Source of the DNA: Endocalyx cinctus
Taxonomy: Eukaryota; Ascomycota; Sordariomycetes; Amphisphaeriales; Apiosporaceae
Direction of reading: 5' to 3'
NCBI GenBank assembly: GCA_001600455.1
Contig: BCKC01000004.1
Coordinates: 3,212,915 to 3,276,914, forward strand
DNA length: 64,000 bases
In this document: positions 45,248 through 60,405 of the stretch, in pieces
How positions within the stretch are numbered: position 1 is the first letter of the stretch
Layout: every line of letters begins with the position of its first letter
Made by a program: the position numbers and the translations under genes
The notes under the pieces: generated by a model
What the model saw: the letters and a program-made list of their open reading frames with translations, nothing else
Database searches by the model: none
Told to the model about the DNA's origin: nothing

Positions 45248-48200
45248 TTATCCGGGTTTCTGAAACTCGCCACTATTGGTTGGAGTGATGCTGTCACGAT
45301 GTATACTTTCGCTTGAGCCGGTAAGGGATGTCATGCTCGATTTGGGGTTTTTCTTAGTGAGAACTGATTTTGGCCTCTCGCTAGACTTCGGTCTCTCATT
45401 GATAATAGGCGCCAAGTTCGTCTCGCTATTGTTCCGGTTCTTTACCAGCTTCCTGGGCTGGCGCTTAGCCGTAGACGGTGCAGAAGATATCGAGTTTGTT
45501 GATTCTGCCATGGAGCTCCGTTCCGATAAACTCTTGTCGCTAGATGTACGACTAGTAATGGGCGCTGTTCCCATGCTAGCGCTGTTCGTTGCGTTGCTCT
45601 TTTCTCTGACTGGTACAATGAGAGGAGGCGAATTATTATTATTCGACAGCTCCCGATCACTTACTGTCGGTGGACTGGGCGCTGGTGAAGTGAGGCCAAT
45701 AGACGGGCGTGGCGTGTGTGTCATGGGAGGGTTCGATACGTGCTGAGCTTGCGGACTGGGCAAGGAAGTCTGACCTGTTGTGTAGCTGTCGAGCTTTCTC
45801 TTCAATAAGTCTGCCTTTACCGGCTTCGCCAAGTAGTCATTCATGCCTGCTGCGAGGCATTTTTCGCGGTCGCCCTGAATTGCAGAAGCTGTCATGGCAA
45901 TGACCAAGATCTTCCTGACGTCTTCGATCTCGTCTTTCCGGAGAAGTTTGGTTGCTTCATAGCCATCGAGGACTGGCATTTGTACATCCATAAGAATGAC
46001 ATGGTACGGCTTTCCCTCTTTCGCCTTCTGTCTCAACCCCTCAACAGCCTTCAATCCGTTATCATAAGCATCCACTGTCTTATACCCGAGCTTATTCACG
46101 AACTGTATTGCAATTTTCTGGTTGATGAGGTTATCTTCTGCAATGCAAATACGCAACTGTTCCTTTGGTACCCTTGTCAGATCCAGGTACGTATTGGACG
46201 AACTTTGCTTCAACGCTGGTGGTCTGGGAGGTTCTCTGTACATCTCCTTCATCGGCGTCACGGCGGCAATCTGCGCATCGCCTACCGAGACCTCAGGCTT
46301 TGCCTTATCAAACACCACGGTAAACCATACTGTCGTCCCGATATTCTCTTCACTTTCTAGCTCAATTTTCCCTCTCATCATAGTTTCAATCAAAGATTTA
46401 CAGATGCTGAGGCCCAGGCCACTGCCACCGTATTTCCGAGCGGTGCTGGCATCTGCTTGGCTGAACGGCTGAAATAGTTTGGCTAATTGTTTTGGTGGAA
46501 TCCCGATACCGGTATCCTTGACCCAGAAAGTTAACTTCGCTTGCTCGGGCGCGTCTGAGTCGATCCGGGCCCCAATCGTGATTGAGCCATCTTCGGTGAA
46601 CTTCAAGCTGTTGCTAATTAAATTTCCAAGTACTTGATGTAGACGGATTGGATCGCCATAAATCAGCATAGACGGGAGATTTATATCCTGGATGATTTGC
46701 ACGTTCTTCTTGGACGTCTTTTCTCGGTAGCTATACGATGCAGCTCTCACTACTTCGCGCACCATCTCTTCTGGATTAAATGCGGTGACGTAAAGTTTCA
46801 TCTTATCAGCCTCCATCTTGGAGAAATCTAAGATATCATTAATGACCGCGAGAAGTAGATCGGCAGACACCCGGATGGAATCAGCCATTTCTCGCTGTTC
46901 TTCGTTGAGATTACTGTCTCGGAGAAGTTCTGAATTCCCAATGACACCGTTCAAGGGAGTGCGCAGTTCATGGGACACATTTGCGAGGAATATGCTCTTT
47001 GCTTTGGCCGCTTCTTCGGCAATCTTGACGTTCCTGTTAGCTTCCGCCTCTGCATTTTTGGCCTTCGTTTCCGCATCCAAAGCTTGAGCCAGGGCCCTCT
47101 TCTGAATTTCAACCATGGCAGTATTTTCTTTGGAAACCTTTTCAATGCCCTTCATGGCAAGAGCATTGGAATAGCTGATGCCTATTTGGTTTACAAGTAG
47201 CTGCAGGACTGTGACATTTCTATCCGTGAACGAGCCCGGTTCGCCCTCAAGATAGAGCACTCCGAGAAGTGGTTTCGCGCCGTGGCATATAGGAATCGCA
47301 ATCACGGCCTTGCTCAAGGGGTTTCTTTGCAACCAACAGTCGCTCACATTGCCGACTCGTTCGTCATTGACGAGGTCCGGAATAAAAACGGCCTCACGGA
47401 ATCTCGTGCAATATAAAACGACATTTTCCGCCACGATAGACGTACCAATAAGTGGCTGTGCTGGAAAGTGAGCCGTCGCACCTCGTTCCGGATCGCCGCT
47501 AGCGGCAATACTCCAACTCTCGTCATCGCTATCGTCATCCTGGATGATTATGGCCGCCTGTGTAGCAGATCCGCCACAGGTTTGAAGGATAACGTCGCAC
47601 ATGGTTTTAAGGAGTATGTCAATCTGGAGGACGGATGAAATGACTTGGGAAGAAACCAGGATGGCATGTAGATCGATCATATCGAGCGGTGGCAAGCCAA
47701 CACTAACCTCTGGCTGAGTCGATCCACGCCAGGCTGCCATTCGAGTTTCTTTGGTCTCCACTATGGCGGGCTGTACCGATTGGGAAACATCCTCTTCGTC
47801 TGGTGTATAAGTAACCGAAGCAGAGTCTCCAGCGAAGTCGGTCTGTACTCCAATCTCTGCAGTCCTTACGCTTCGAGTAGGTCCGTGAAGAAGCAAGGCG
47901 TGCTCGTCTTCAATACGTTGTGCTACACCTGTTGCTCCATACTGTCGCCAAAGTGCAACGGATTCTTTCAAAAATGCCTTAGCGGACCGTTTTGCCGAAC
48001 GTCGAATGAAAAATCCTGCTAATAACATATTTCCGAGTGCTTCTTCGAATACGAAACCATGTTCCGAAGCATGGTCCAGGGCCGTTTCGTATAGCTGAAT
48101 CGCGAGACCGTGCTGATCTCGAAGTTCCGCAACTTGGCCGTCCAGCCATTTTGACCACACGAGGTAGTTCACATCTAACACTACTTGCCAATCTTTAATT

Positions 48201-51200
48201 TTCTTGCTGAAACCCTCTATCTTTTTGATGATCTGTTCAACTTCGCTACCATGGTCTGCCGAGTTGCTGCGCGGGTCGTTAAGTTTTCGCATTATTTTAC
48301 CGGCAAGTGTCAGGCCGTAGAAAACGAGGATAATGCGAGTATTACGAGCTGACCAAATCAAATCTAGCTTGTCCAGACATCTCCTCCCGATTTCGGCCGC
48401 TTGTTCGTAATGACCATACACATACAAGGGAATAATTTCCATGGATTCATAAATGAGGAGAGATCTCCCGCCGTTATGCTTATTCGAACTAAGCCAATTT
48501 TTATAAACAATGGAATTGTGCTGCTCGTCCGACATGACACCATTGTCAACTTGAGTGTATGTTTTGCCCTGAAGTGCTCGACAAACCTGTCGAACTGCGA
48601 TGAGGAAGGTTCCACCCCGAGAGTCTTGGTGCCAGCCAGGTACTTCCTCGCAGCAGTACTGACAGATACTCTCCAAATCGACAACATTCTCGCTGGCAAA
48701 GAACCTCATCTGGACTGAAAGTCCGAAACTAAGTATGACAGATACTCGGTCGCCAGCACTTGCGCCATGCTCAACCGCTTGCTCGATGCGGGGTACGATT
48801 TCGGCAATAGGAACGTGTATGTGGCTGACAAAACCAGCGTAGATGACATCGCCTCGTGCTGATATGGTGGGATCTCGGAATCTTTCTAAGAGGTCAACGC
48901 AGTAGCTGCCGAGCTCGGCGGCAAAGTCAATCATGTTAAACCGCGACACCGCAATCATGGCGACGTATAAAAATGCCATTCCTGATTGTGAAAAGGATCC
49001 TTGCTCTAGGTGCAAATTAAGAAGCGCTAGTGAAAGATTATAGAAGTCCAAAGTCTCACACCACCATGCGCAACTAATGGCATCTGCGAGGATGGCACCC
49101 ACAATTACGGGCTGTGAGTTAGTAGACCCGCATGGCTCGAGAATGTTTGTTCGATCGAGAGACTTGATTTTAGTGGCCAGTTCCATGAAAGTCTTATCGC
49201 ACTTCTCGAATGAAGGACTAGGATCAATCTCGACGTTCAAGTCCGTCAGAACTTCTTTCAAGATTTTCAAGGCAGAAACCGCATTTCCATTCTGAACCTG
49301 TATTCGAGAGCGGAGCAAGCAGCCGGCGGCTTTATCTTCAGCAGTTCTCGCGCCATTGCGAATGATATCAATCAATTCGTGTGCTGCTACTTGGTTTCCC
49401 ATGTATACATGGCATTCGGCCGCTCGGAGATGTATCTGCCATGTTTCATCATAATAAACGTCCTCACCTCCATCCTTCCAAGGCTCTGGTTGTAGAAGCA
49501 TCATTGCTTTGTGATAGTATTGCGCAGCCGTAGACCTAGCTCCATTTTCTACTGCTTCTGCAGCACACTCCATTAAATGCTTGCGAAAGGGGCGTCGGTG
49601 GAAAACCCGACGTTTGATAATGTCTATAGACTCGGATATATGCAAGGCAGTATTATCTCTAGCCTTAACATCGAGGCCGTAATGGTTCAAAAGTGTTTGT
49701 GCAATAATAAAATGCATTTTTCGGGTATTGCACTCCTTTAAAGACTGTAGACACCAGAGTTAGTCACTGCTTCTCACGGATATTAAGGGGAGAAAAAAGT
49801 GATTGTAGAGTGTCCACCACCGGTTAAACATTCACGTGGACCGTCAGGCACACAAGGGTTGGCAAGCATCGAAACTACGTACCGCTGCTGCTTGAACATA
49901 TCTATCATGGGCGAATCTGAATCTGTCATCCGTCTCACCCTGCACAATGATATAGGCGTTCACGGCGGCTTGCAAACCCGCCACAGCTTCTTCTTTCGAA
50001 TAAATGGTGTCGTAAAGGGGATTTGGCTCCTGACACTCGTCGTCAAGCTCGACATGCTTCTCGGAAAGAAGTTCACATATTAATTCAAAGGAGAAAGAGC
50101 TGCCTAGGAGAGACCCCCAGGCGAGAATCGACCTTGATGCCGCAGGTAACTCACTCAGCCTACGAGTGATAAAATCGTTATTGAGGACATCGTAGTCATG
50201 CTCGCCTTTGAATTGTTCAAAAAGCCAGTCAAGGTCAAATTCCCAACGGCTTTCTCTGTAATCGTACCATATGCACTTCTTTCGATAACATGCATTTAGC
50301 ATTTCCCTCATATAGAATGGATTTCCTGCCGACTTAGATTGTATCACAAGTGCCAAAGCGGCGACATCTTCCGGTGGCCGACATAATGTCGAAGATACGT
50401 ATTGTAAAACTTCCTCTTCAGTCAAAGGTGATATAGTTATCCTTGTAATCTTAGGACCGCCAAACTTTGGGTATTCTTCAGGTCCGTAGTTAGTAAATGT
50501 AATATTTAGGAAATACAAATCACACTCACCTTCGCTATCTGCAGGAGTCAATATCTTTTGTACTTTTTCCGGTGACATATCCTCTGGTCTATAAGTGACT
50601 ATGAATACCATTTTCAATCTAGCCGCGATAACTTGAGTGATTAATTCGAGAGACTCATAGTCTGCCCATTGTAAGTCATCAAGGCAAAAGCAAATAAACT
50701 GATGAGTGGTAAAGATTCTGAGGATGTCTAAAAAGGTGTTCATTAACCGAATTGTTTTTGTAGATGCCCCGCCACGCATAAATTCTTGAGACCCGTGAGA
50801 TGATACTTTCGGACTTCGAGGTTGAGAGTTCCCTGGTGAGCTCCCCGGCGACGAGCCGCGTCTCTTTAGTGAGCTTCGGTTCAGCCGACCATTTATCGGG
50901 CTCTGCATAGAAACCGGCGAGCTAGTTATCGTTGATGTTTGTGAGCCGAGAAGGAATTCGGGGAGGCCTAGAAGCTTGTGAAGAGTTGGCCACATCGGCC
51001 GGACATAATCTTTGAGCGCAAGGTGTAGGGGAGTTTCGGTATTCGTTTCACCCCATACTTGCTTAAATAAAGACGACACTAGCTTTAATAGCGGTCCAAA
51101 TGCCGTCCTCCTAGCAGCATCGAACTTTGCTGTTGCGCAATAGCCCCTTCTCCTGGCATCGGCTACAACTTGCTGGACGAGGAAACTCTTACCCAGCCCT

Positions 51201-53123
51201 CCCGTGCCTTCGATGGTAACGACTTCACAGTGACCCCTCCGTCGGAACTTGGCTGAACCTAATTGTCTCGATAAGCTCGAGGAAGGGTTCTCGATCCCGC
51301 TATGGCGCGAGGGTTGGCGTTCACTAAAGGTCTCAAGGAGGCTTCTCGTTTCGAAGGAGGAGGCAGACTGGTGTTTTTCCCACGGTCTAGATAAACGATG
51401 GCTCGACGGGCCGGAATAACCTGAAGATACGGTTTCGCCGGAGATTGTCTGAGTATCAGCCCCATTAGTAGCTTGTTGCATCCCGCTCCGAGGTATCCTA
51501 AGATCGATTGGGTTTGTGTGTGTGAATGAACCACTCCGGCGAGTTCCTCCTTCGACCGAGCTTGCGCCTTCGCTGGAAACGTCGGCGGTATCTAGTTGAA
51601 GTTCGGCAGACAGAGCTGAGCCATCGGAGTATCGGACAGTAGGTTGGATATTGGAAATTGAATGGCTCTTGGCAACCCGCTCAATGACTTTCATCAACTC
51701 AGCTAGCTCCTTATTTCGACCCACCATGGCAGTTGGCAACATAAAGAACGAAGAGACGTCTTTCGATGCAATATGCCACTCCTTAAGCGCTAGCCAATCA
51801 CCGTTTTGCAAGAATTGCTGGACCATCTGCAAGTCATAGCGCAGGCCGCTAGCAGAGTGGTAACGATCGGTAACATTTTTGGACGTGCACTTCTGAATGA
51901 TACGTCCTACGACGTCAGGGACATCCGTACGGACTTGAGACACCATAGGAATACGCCGTCCCAACACACATTGCACTATGTCTAACGGCGACGCTCCGGT
52001 AAATACAGGCTGCTGGGTAAGGAGCATCCAAAAAACAACACCTAAAGAGTAGATATCAGTTCTCGTATCCGGTTCTGCAGGCATCCGACCTGTCTGCTCG
52101 GGGCTGATGTAAAGAAGCTTGTGCTTCGCTCCGATCTCCTTAGAAAGCATGGACCAGCCGCTGCTGGTAAGACCATGCTCGAACGACCTTACGCCAGAAC
52201 CGAAAGATACCAGCTTGACCTGGTTATCCTTGATATTATAGTGAAAGGCATCACCTCGAATCTCACCATGAATCATGCCATGGCGGTGATGTAATATTTC
52301 TAAGCATTGAGTAGCGCCGATGGCGAAGTCAAGAAAGTACATAAGACTGATCGGCGGGTCTAACTGGTAATCATCTCGGGTGTCCGCTTCAAACCTATCA
52401 TCAAATTTTCGACCGTAATAGAAGGCAGGCCCAAAGTCAAAAACGTTGAACAGATGATTTTCCCCAGGGTGTTCATATATAGCCACAATGATAGGACCGC
52501 GATCACCCGGTTGTGGAGTCAGTCGAATGAGGTCAACGGGTCGTACATTATGTCGTCCTTCAGGGTCGGCAGTTGCAATTAAGTTTTTGGCTATATGGAA
52601 GGTTCTCTCCTCGCGTAGGACGTAATACGAGACTCGGGCTACGATCGGCTGCTCCTCGACATTGGAGAGATTATTGATGACGGATGACATTGCAGGCGGC
52701 GATGTCGCAGAGCGGTCGCTACTTCCATCGCTGTGAGGAGTTGCCCCGATGGTCGAGGGCTCGCCAGGCGACACGCGATTGGAAGCTAGTTTGAATATAG
52801 CGGGTGGGCTGGCAAGGGTCTGGGAGGGTGCTGTATTGGATGTCGTAGCGGAAGTCGAATACGGCGACACGAATCTCGTGCCAAAGAAATGCCTATATTA
52901 CCACGATTTCAGTTAGGTTTATCAAGTCTAGCACAAGTGGCAAGAACTTTTTCTCGGGATATTCGAAAAAGACAAGGGTTATAACTAATTACCAGTTGTC
53001 ATAGGTCGAGTGGAAAGGTTTCCGAGATTCGTCCCACGAGTATCCAGCCAACTGTCGTAAGCGTTCGAAGATGCGGGCCGGCGGATCGAGCTGATCTTCC
53101 GACATTATCACGGCGCCGTCCAT
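45248..53123 (-). CDS. Group X-type hybrid histidine kinase with N-terminal pseudokinase (2545 aa)
   Basis: Exons 53123-52993, 52892-49883 and 49744-45248 join in frame (donors GTAATT and GTACGT; acceptors AATATAG and TCTACAG). Order of domains: a Ser/Thr-kinase-like region (about 60-390; HGEIRGDAF near 254, SFG where DFG is expected, YISPEQTGR near 308), an AAA/predicted ATPase (Walker A GTGGLGKS near 608; Walker B FCLDDLQWAD near 783), a long helical TPR-like region, a GAF domain (about 1740-1905), a coiled linker, HisKA with phospho-acceptor His1972 (NVSHELRTPL), HATPase (N box near 2092; DTGIGIP; GGSGLGLS near 2153), and a receiver with Asp2300 (ILMDVQMPVLDG) and Lys in LAKPV. A Ser/Pro-rich tail follows. 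This is the layout of fission yeast Mak2/Mak3 peroxide-sensing kinases, which feed a His-Asp phosphorelay. The start is uncertain: ATG 53105 in the same frame is possible. Confidence 0.93.
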
Positions 53124-54635
53124 GGCGGGCACGACGTTCAAAATTTTCTTGAGGCGACTCTCACGGCCCGAGCTGGCACATCGGCAGAAGTCGCAATTAT
53201 CACGTCGCAGCACTCATGGCTCGCATCGCAGGTAATATAGCTGGAAGGCGCGGGGATTCGGAGCCAGGCGACTGAGGCACTAAACGACCGGGACGACAGA
53301 AAAGTCGCACGCAGAATTTATCGAAGACTGGTCTTCGAAATATCAAAAAAAGGTGCTGAGGGTAACTGTAAGGGTGGTGCACACCATCTAAGCTTAACTA
53401 AAGAATTTTGGATCAGGCGGCGTTGGTTGGTTTGGTTCCAATTTAGGCGTGGTCAACTGGTGGGTCGAAATAATCGGAAAAGGCACCGGTGAGAAGTAAT
53501 AATTATTATCGAAGCGGTCAATATATCTTATCAATCTAAAATCTTCAAATTTTGGTGTTGGATTTGGGAGTCGTGTGAGACATTCAACATGCCAAAAATA
53601 TAATATGCGCGTGGTCAGATGTCGATGTTCGGAATTAATATCGACGTCAACGTGAATGATGATTGTGTCTCAATCTTTCGTTGTGTTGTTAATGAATCAC
53701 GGTATAATTTTAAGGCAAGTAAGGTGGTATTCTCCGCTTAAGTACATAAGAGGTTGTCAGGATGCTTTATCTACCTGTAGCAGAGAAGTATAATACCTAT
53801 CACAACAGGAAACAGCACAAACAGAATGTATTTACAGCGTCTACTCCACTATATGTGGTGTAAGTATATGTGTACTACTGTAGGAATGTAGTATGTATTA
53901 CTTGCAAATATGTACGCCAAGCACTGCAGCCGCGGTACCCTTTTTGGGGTTGTATACTTATCACGATCTAATCAATTCTCTCTCTCTCTCTCTCTCTTTT
54001 TTTTTTTTACCCCTTCGTCAAATGCTTTTACGCACTACGTAAAGGAGTACCATATAAAGAACACCTCTCTAGGGCTGATGGAGACTTCCAGGGTTTAGTT
54101 ACATCATATTAGTCATCACGCAATCTAATCTTTTTACCCTACACACAAAATATTGTGATTGTGCAATGTACAACGTTACGATAGGCCGCGATAGGCCGAG
54201 ACTAACACAGTTAAGGATACATATGTATACAGACTGACAAAGTAACCATGGGATAAGTGCTGCAGTAACCAAGTTATTTTCCTTCTTAATCACAGTCGTA
54301 TTTTTCCAAGGTATCGAGATATTATTGTACAACTCGGAACAAGTCGAAACTTTTCATAAATCTATCATTGTATATTATAGCTTCTTTACTAATATCAGAC
54401 TTTGAAGAGGCTAGCCGTGCAATGTTTTCATCTGAATCTAACATTATAGTTCGTCCATACATCTATCCCGTCGTAAAAAAAAGTCTTTTTTCTGTCTTTA
54501 TTTTATTTATTTTCCCCACCCTAGTCGAAATGAGCAAATTCCTAATTCATCTACCCAGTCGTCACTTAAAGTTAACCCTTATAAATAGATCAAATCTCTA
54601 TGCAGTAGATATTCATCAGTTATGCAATAATCCCA
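53124..54635. promoter_or_regulatory. Upstream region of the histidine kinase gene
   Basis: About 1.5 kb between two minus-strand genes. It holds the kinase promoter and the 3' end of the UDP-galactopyranose mutase gene. A CT run followed by a T-run lies at about 53979-54009. No gene is supported; a GTG-initiated extension of the first kinase exon (to 53213) is open but has no ATG. Confidence 0.5.
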
Positions 54636-56515
<1,880 letters not shown>

Positions 56516-59500
56516 CTTTGTTGAAGGTGGGGAATATATGAAGTGCAACAGAAAGAAGTTGATCTATCTATATCTACACGCGTAGACAAAAGAAGCGACG
56601 AAATGTTTACTTTTTTTTTTTTTTTTTAAAAAAAAAGAGGAGGAAACGAAAGTGATGACTATCCAAGTCAATTCTTGCAAGAATTGTCGGAAAGATCTTA
56701 ATACGAAGAGAAATTTGATGTTGTGTTATAAAGTATTTTTTGTGCTTCTGAGTTGAGGGGGGTGGGGGAAAGGTGCCACCCCACCAAGTTTCAACAATCG
56801 GTGAGGAGAGTCCAGTTAGAAAAGACCCCTGTCATTAGCATCGACCCTCCGAAAGTACACATCTTCTATCGGACGAAGTAACCCCCCCAAAAACTACATA
56901 TAAGAGACTTACTCGATAGAAAATGTACTTATCAAAAAAATTTATGTGGTGCAAGCCACACAAGGAAATACTTTCTCATTTTAATTTTTTGATTGGTATT
57001 ATTTTATTTTGTGTTTTATTTATTTACCGTTGTTTTTTTATTTGGTTTCTATAATTTCAATCCTTCAACTTTCTCAAGCCGACGTGTAGGTAATGCGGTG
57101 TACCGCAGTCCCCTGATTTAGTGGCAAGCCAATAATAGAATAGTGAGAACCTTACTTCTTATAACAAAGTCCAACCTGTTCTTTTTTGACGTAAAGATCT
57201 TGCGAGATAACTGAAACGATCTTATTAGGAAGGTTTTGGTCATGATTCGTACATATTACCCCTTGCCCACTAGTTCTCATCTGTCAATTATTCAGGTATA
57301 CTCTTTCATCTCAGGGGTAAGAAAAGTATATATATATACATATACATAATAGTATATCATTGAATCAAGTAGTAAAGGGGGGGGGGGGGGACGGGTGAGA
57401 GAAGTTAAAGGCTCATTAAGAAAAACAAACCCGAGAAAAGAAAAAAAAAAAAAAGGGGTAGTTGATAAACAAGGAAATCCATCATGTGAAAGAGCCTCCT
57501 CGCTTGATAGGCGCATAATTCTGAAATGATCTAGAATTGAAGACAACCGAGACGGTATCATTGACAATTAAGAAGTCAGATAATATAATATTTGTTGACG
57601 ATCACATATACCCACTCCATCTTCCACGGTTTTCAAAATTTCAATTTCATAAAATTGCAGCTCACTTGGCTATCACATCCTACCCTGGAGACCGTACCGG
57701 TCTAAACCAACATTACATATCCAACATATACTTGGAGAGATTATACTAACTTATTAGTTTAATATCCGAGGACCATAACCCACCATGTCCCCAGCCGGTT
57801 TATTAAAATTGATAGGTAGGAATGCAGAACGTTGGAGACAACCTCCATTATCTATTATTTAACAGGATGTAGCTGCCCTCGATGAAATTATGAGCAACGT
57901 TCGGGACGATTGATCAAAGGTTTGTTTTCCTTAAAAAGGGAGATCCAAATCGCGGAATAGAGTGTAGATCGTTGGTACAGGGCAACTCCCCGCCGTGAAT
58001 TACACTAACTAACCATTATAAATAACCCGCTACGGAAACTGACCACGTCTTTTTTACCAGAATGGATATATAATATTTGATAAGCTGATCTGTACTCCGT
58101 ATACTACATAAGTATACTAGGTATACTACCTAGGTAGGTATACTGCACACATATGCTGTGGTATAGACACAATCAGGATACTTGCAGCATCTCACCGCCG
58201 TGGCTCTCCCTACCCAATAGATCTGCCCCTATTCATGAAAAAGAGTGGTCAAACCAGTACACTATGTTTGATCTACCTAGCATTTAGTAGGATACAGCTG
58301 CACAGCCTATCGTTATCCACTTGCTGAGCAGGGATACTTCATGTATATTCATGCTTATTGGAGATGATTGTAATTTCGATAAGATCCTATGCCGTATACG
58401 TGCAGTGTGATTTTAATTAATGGCGAAATAAGATCGATACATATTGCTACCAATAACAGTATGGAACAGGTACCGTGTAACAGTGTATGACAAACGGGTT
58501 ACATCTCGACCCGGCGGTATAATTATCTCCTACCCTAAGTAAGCTTTGTGTCAAGTATTGGATAAGTACTAAATAAAAACTTCTTGTCAAGGTAGTCTGT
58601 CAATTTAGGCTCTGAGGCCGAGTCTAGTTCAGATTTACGAGATCTGCAAGAGATGACTAGCGGTCCTTCTCAAGCCAAAACTAATATGCATAGCGTGATT
58701 CGAGTATCTAGAACTCTGTTCTCTATGTGTATACAACGTATGTATACGGTTTCCTACCTCGACCTAACCGGGCGGCTGGGTTAAGTGGCTCAAAAAGTTT
58801 AAGCATTTTATCATATATCATATATGTACATAATATAAATATCGCTGAAACTTGCGCGTCAGCCTAGATTGCTATAAATACTTCTGAAAACTAGTATAAG
58901 TAAGGTAGGGTATACATCGAGGAACGGCTCGTGGCAAGATGGCAAGCTCTGATTAGGTACAATTTTTCAAAGCATATGATTATTAAGAACTCGTAATTAT
59001 ACTTGTACAGTAGCATATGTGGCAGAAGTCCTTCCCTCTTCTCAGAAGATCGTCACGCAAAACATATCCCTAATAGAATTTGACGAATTTAGGGCTTAAC
59101 TCATATATGTACATGTAATAAAACAGCCATAAGCTATGCCTACACAGTATATTATATTTCCTATGAAAAGCCACGATGAAAATGTTCATTCCAAAAGGGT
59201 CCTTTTTTCTTCTATGAATATTCTGACTATGCAAAGTACATAAATTGCCCCTCTTCAAAGGGGAAAAGAAAAATCAAGGAAGCCTTCCTACGTCACGGCA
59301 AAGTCAATACAGAAACAGGTCTGCATCAAAACCCCTAGCTCGTATTCAGCTGTGCTCTACGAACCAGGTCGGTTATTGTCAGAAATTATCTGTGCATCCT
59401 CCGAGTGTCACGTCCGAATAAGAAGGCATACGCGTAGGTTGTAGCCTTTCATCTACGTGCATATGTAGTGTAGTGGTGATCAAGACTAGTGTATCGTAGG

Positions 59501-60405
59501 AAGTATGGGATATATTCATAGTATACTCCATATCTTCCTGGTATATATTATATTCAAAGTTCCTAGGTCAGTGCAGGGAGCAAGTTAAGCATAATGAGAA
59601 CAAAAGTCGTCATAAGGGGATTTGCGTGAAAAGACCGACAGTTCAAGGGGATACGAGTAAGAAATAAATTGATTTACAACATAGAATATATCAATACGAA
59701 TATAGGTGGATAATGCATTATGGGTACTAACTTAGGTACTAACTTAGGTACTAAATACAGGTACTTCGTATGGCGTGCAATATGTCAGTTAATGTATCTA
59801 ACAGCCTAGTTGTATGCATATAATAGTATCTAATATCTAGCATTATCATACTAACTCTCTGGGGTAATATCTCCCTATTATTAAACCAGGGATTAGAAGT
59901 TCCAGGTGGGTAATTCTTACACAGTAAATGGCTGAGTCCCTATGCGCATCCATTTCTGGCCCTCCATTGCCTATAGACCTACGCTAACCCGAAATGGATT
60001 GGCGATCCTCTAAGATAGGAGAAATCTCTTCCTTAACACCTTAATGACATTTAGCCTTTTCTTCCCCTTCCATCAATCAGCCTTCAACTTACCAATTATC
60101 CTTTTCATTTTTATTTTCCTTCTCTATTTTTTTTTTTTCTTCGTGAAAGAACTCACGGGAGAAGAAATAGTTTTCTTCTTTGTTAACTCATATTCTTCGC
60201 CTTCGACCTTCCGAGTAACTTGTTTTATTTTAGAATAGTTTTTTTAATTAGTCTTAACCGGCTTGGCTGTCACTCTTTTACATACCCACCACCGATATAT
60301 ACATTTTACTGCTCTTAATCATATTTGACGCATTTTTTTTAATTTTTTTTTCCTTCACCATCAATTATTATCAACGACAGTTTAGTTAAGAACTTCATCG
60401 TTACA
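56516..60405. promoter_or_regulatory. Divergent intergenic region between ugmA and the transporter gene
   Basis: This 3.9 kb separates two divergent genes and holds no supported gene. It contains a T17A9 junction (56611-56636), a G run in 57377-57390, an A run (57439-57455), a copy of TACTCCGTA (58093-58101), and a 12-bp repeat at 59723-59758. The last 130 bp before the transporter start are CT/T-rich (60321-60357), typical of a fungal core promoter. Confidence 0.5.
59723..59758. repeat. Three 12-bp repeats containing TACTAAC
   Basis: GGTACTAACTTA occurs twice exactly (59723-59734, 59735-59746) followed by GGTACTAAATAC. Each exact unit has the consensus branch-site string TACTAAC followed closely by TTAG, but no exon frame is seen beside it. 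Confidence 0.85.

Noticed and set aside
59070..59258. Small open frames scattered over 57-60 kb
   Set aside because: They are short, AT-rich and featureless; none can be extended by splice sites into a recognisable protein.
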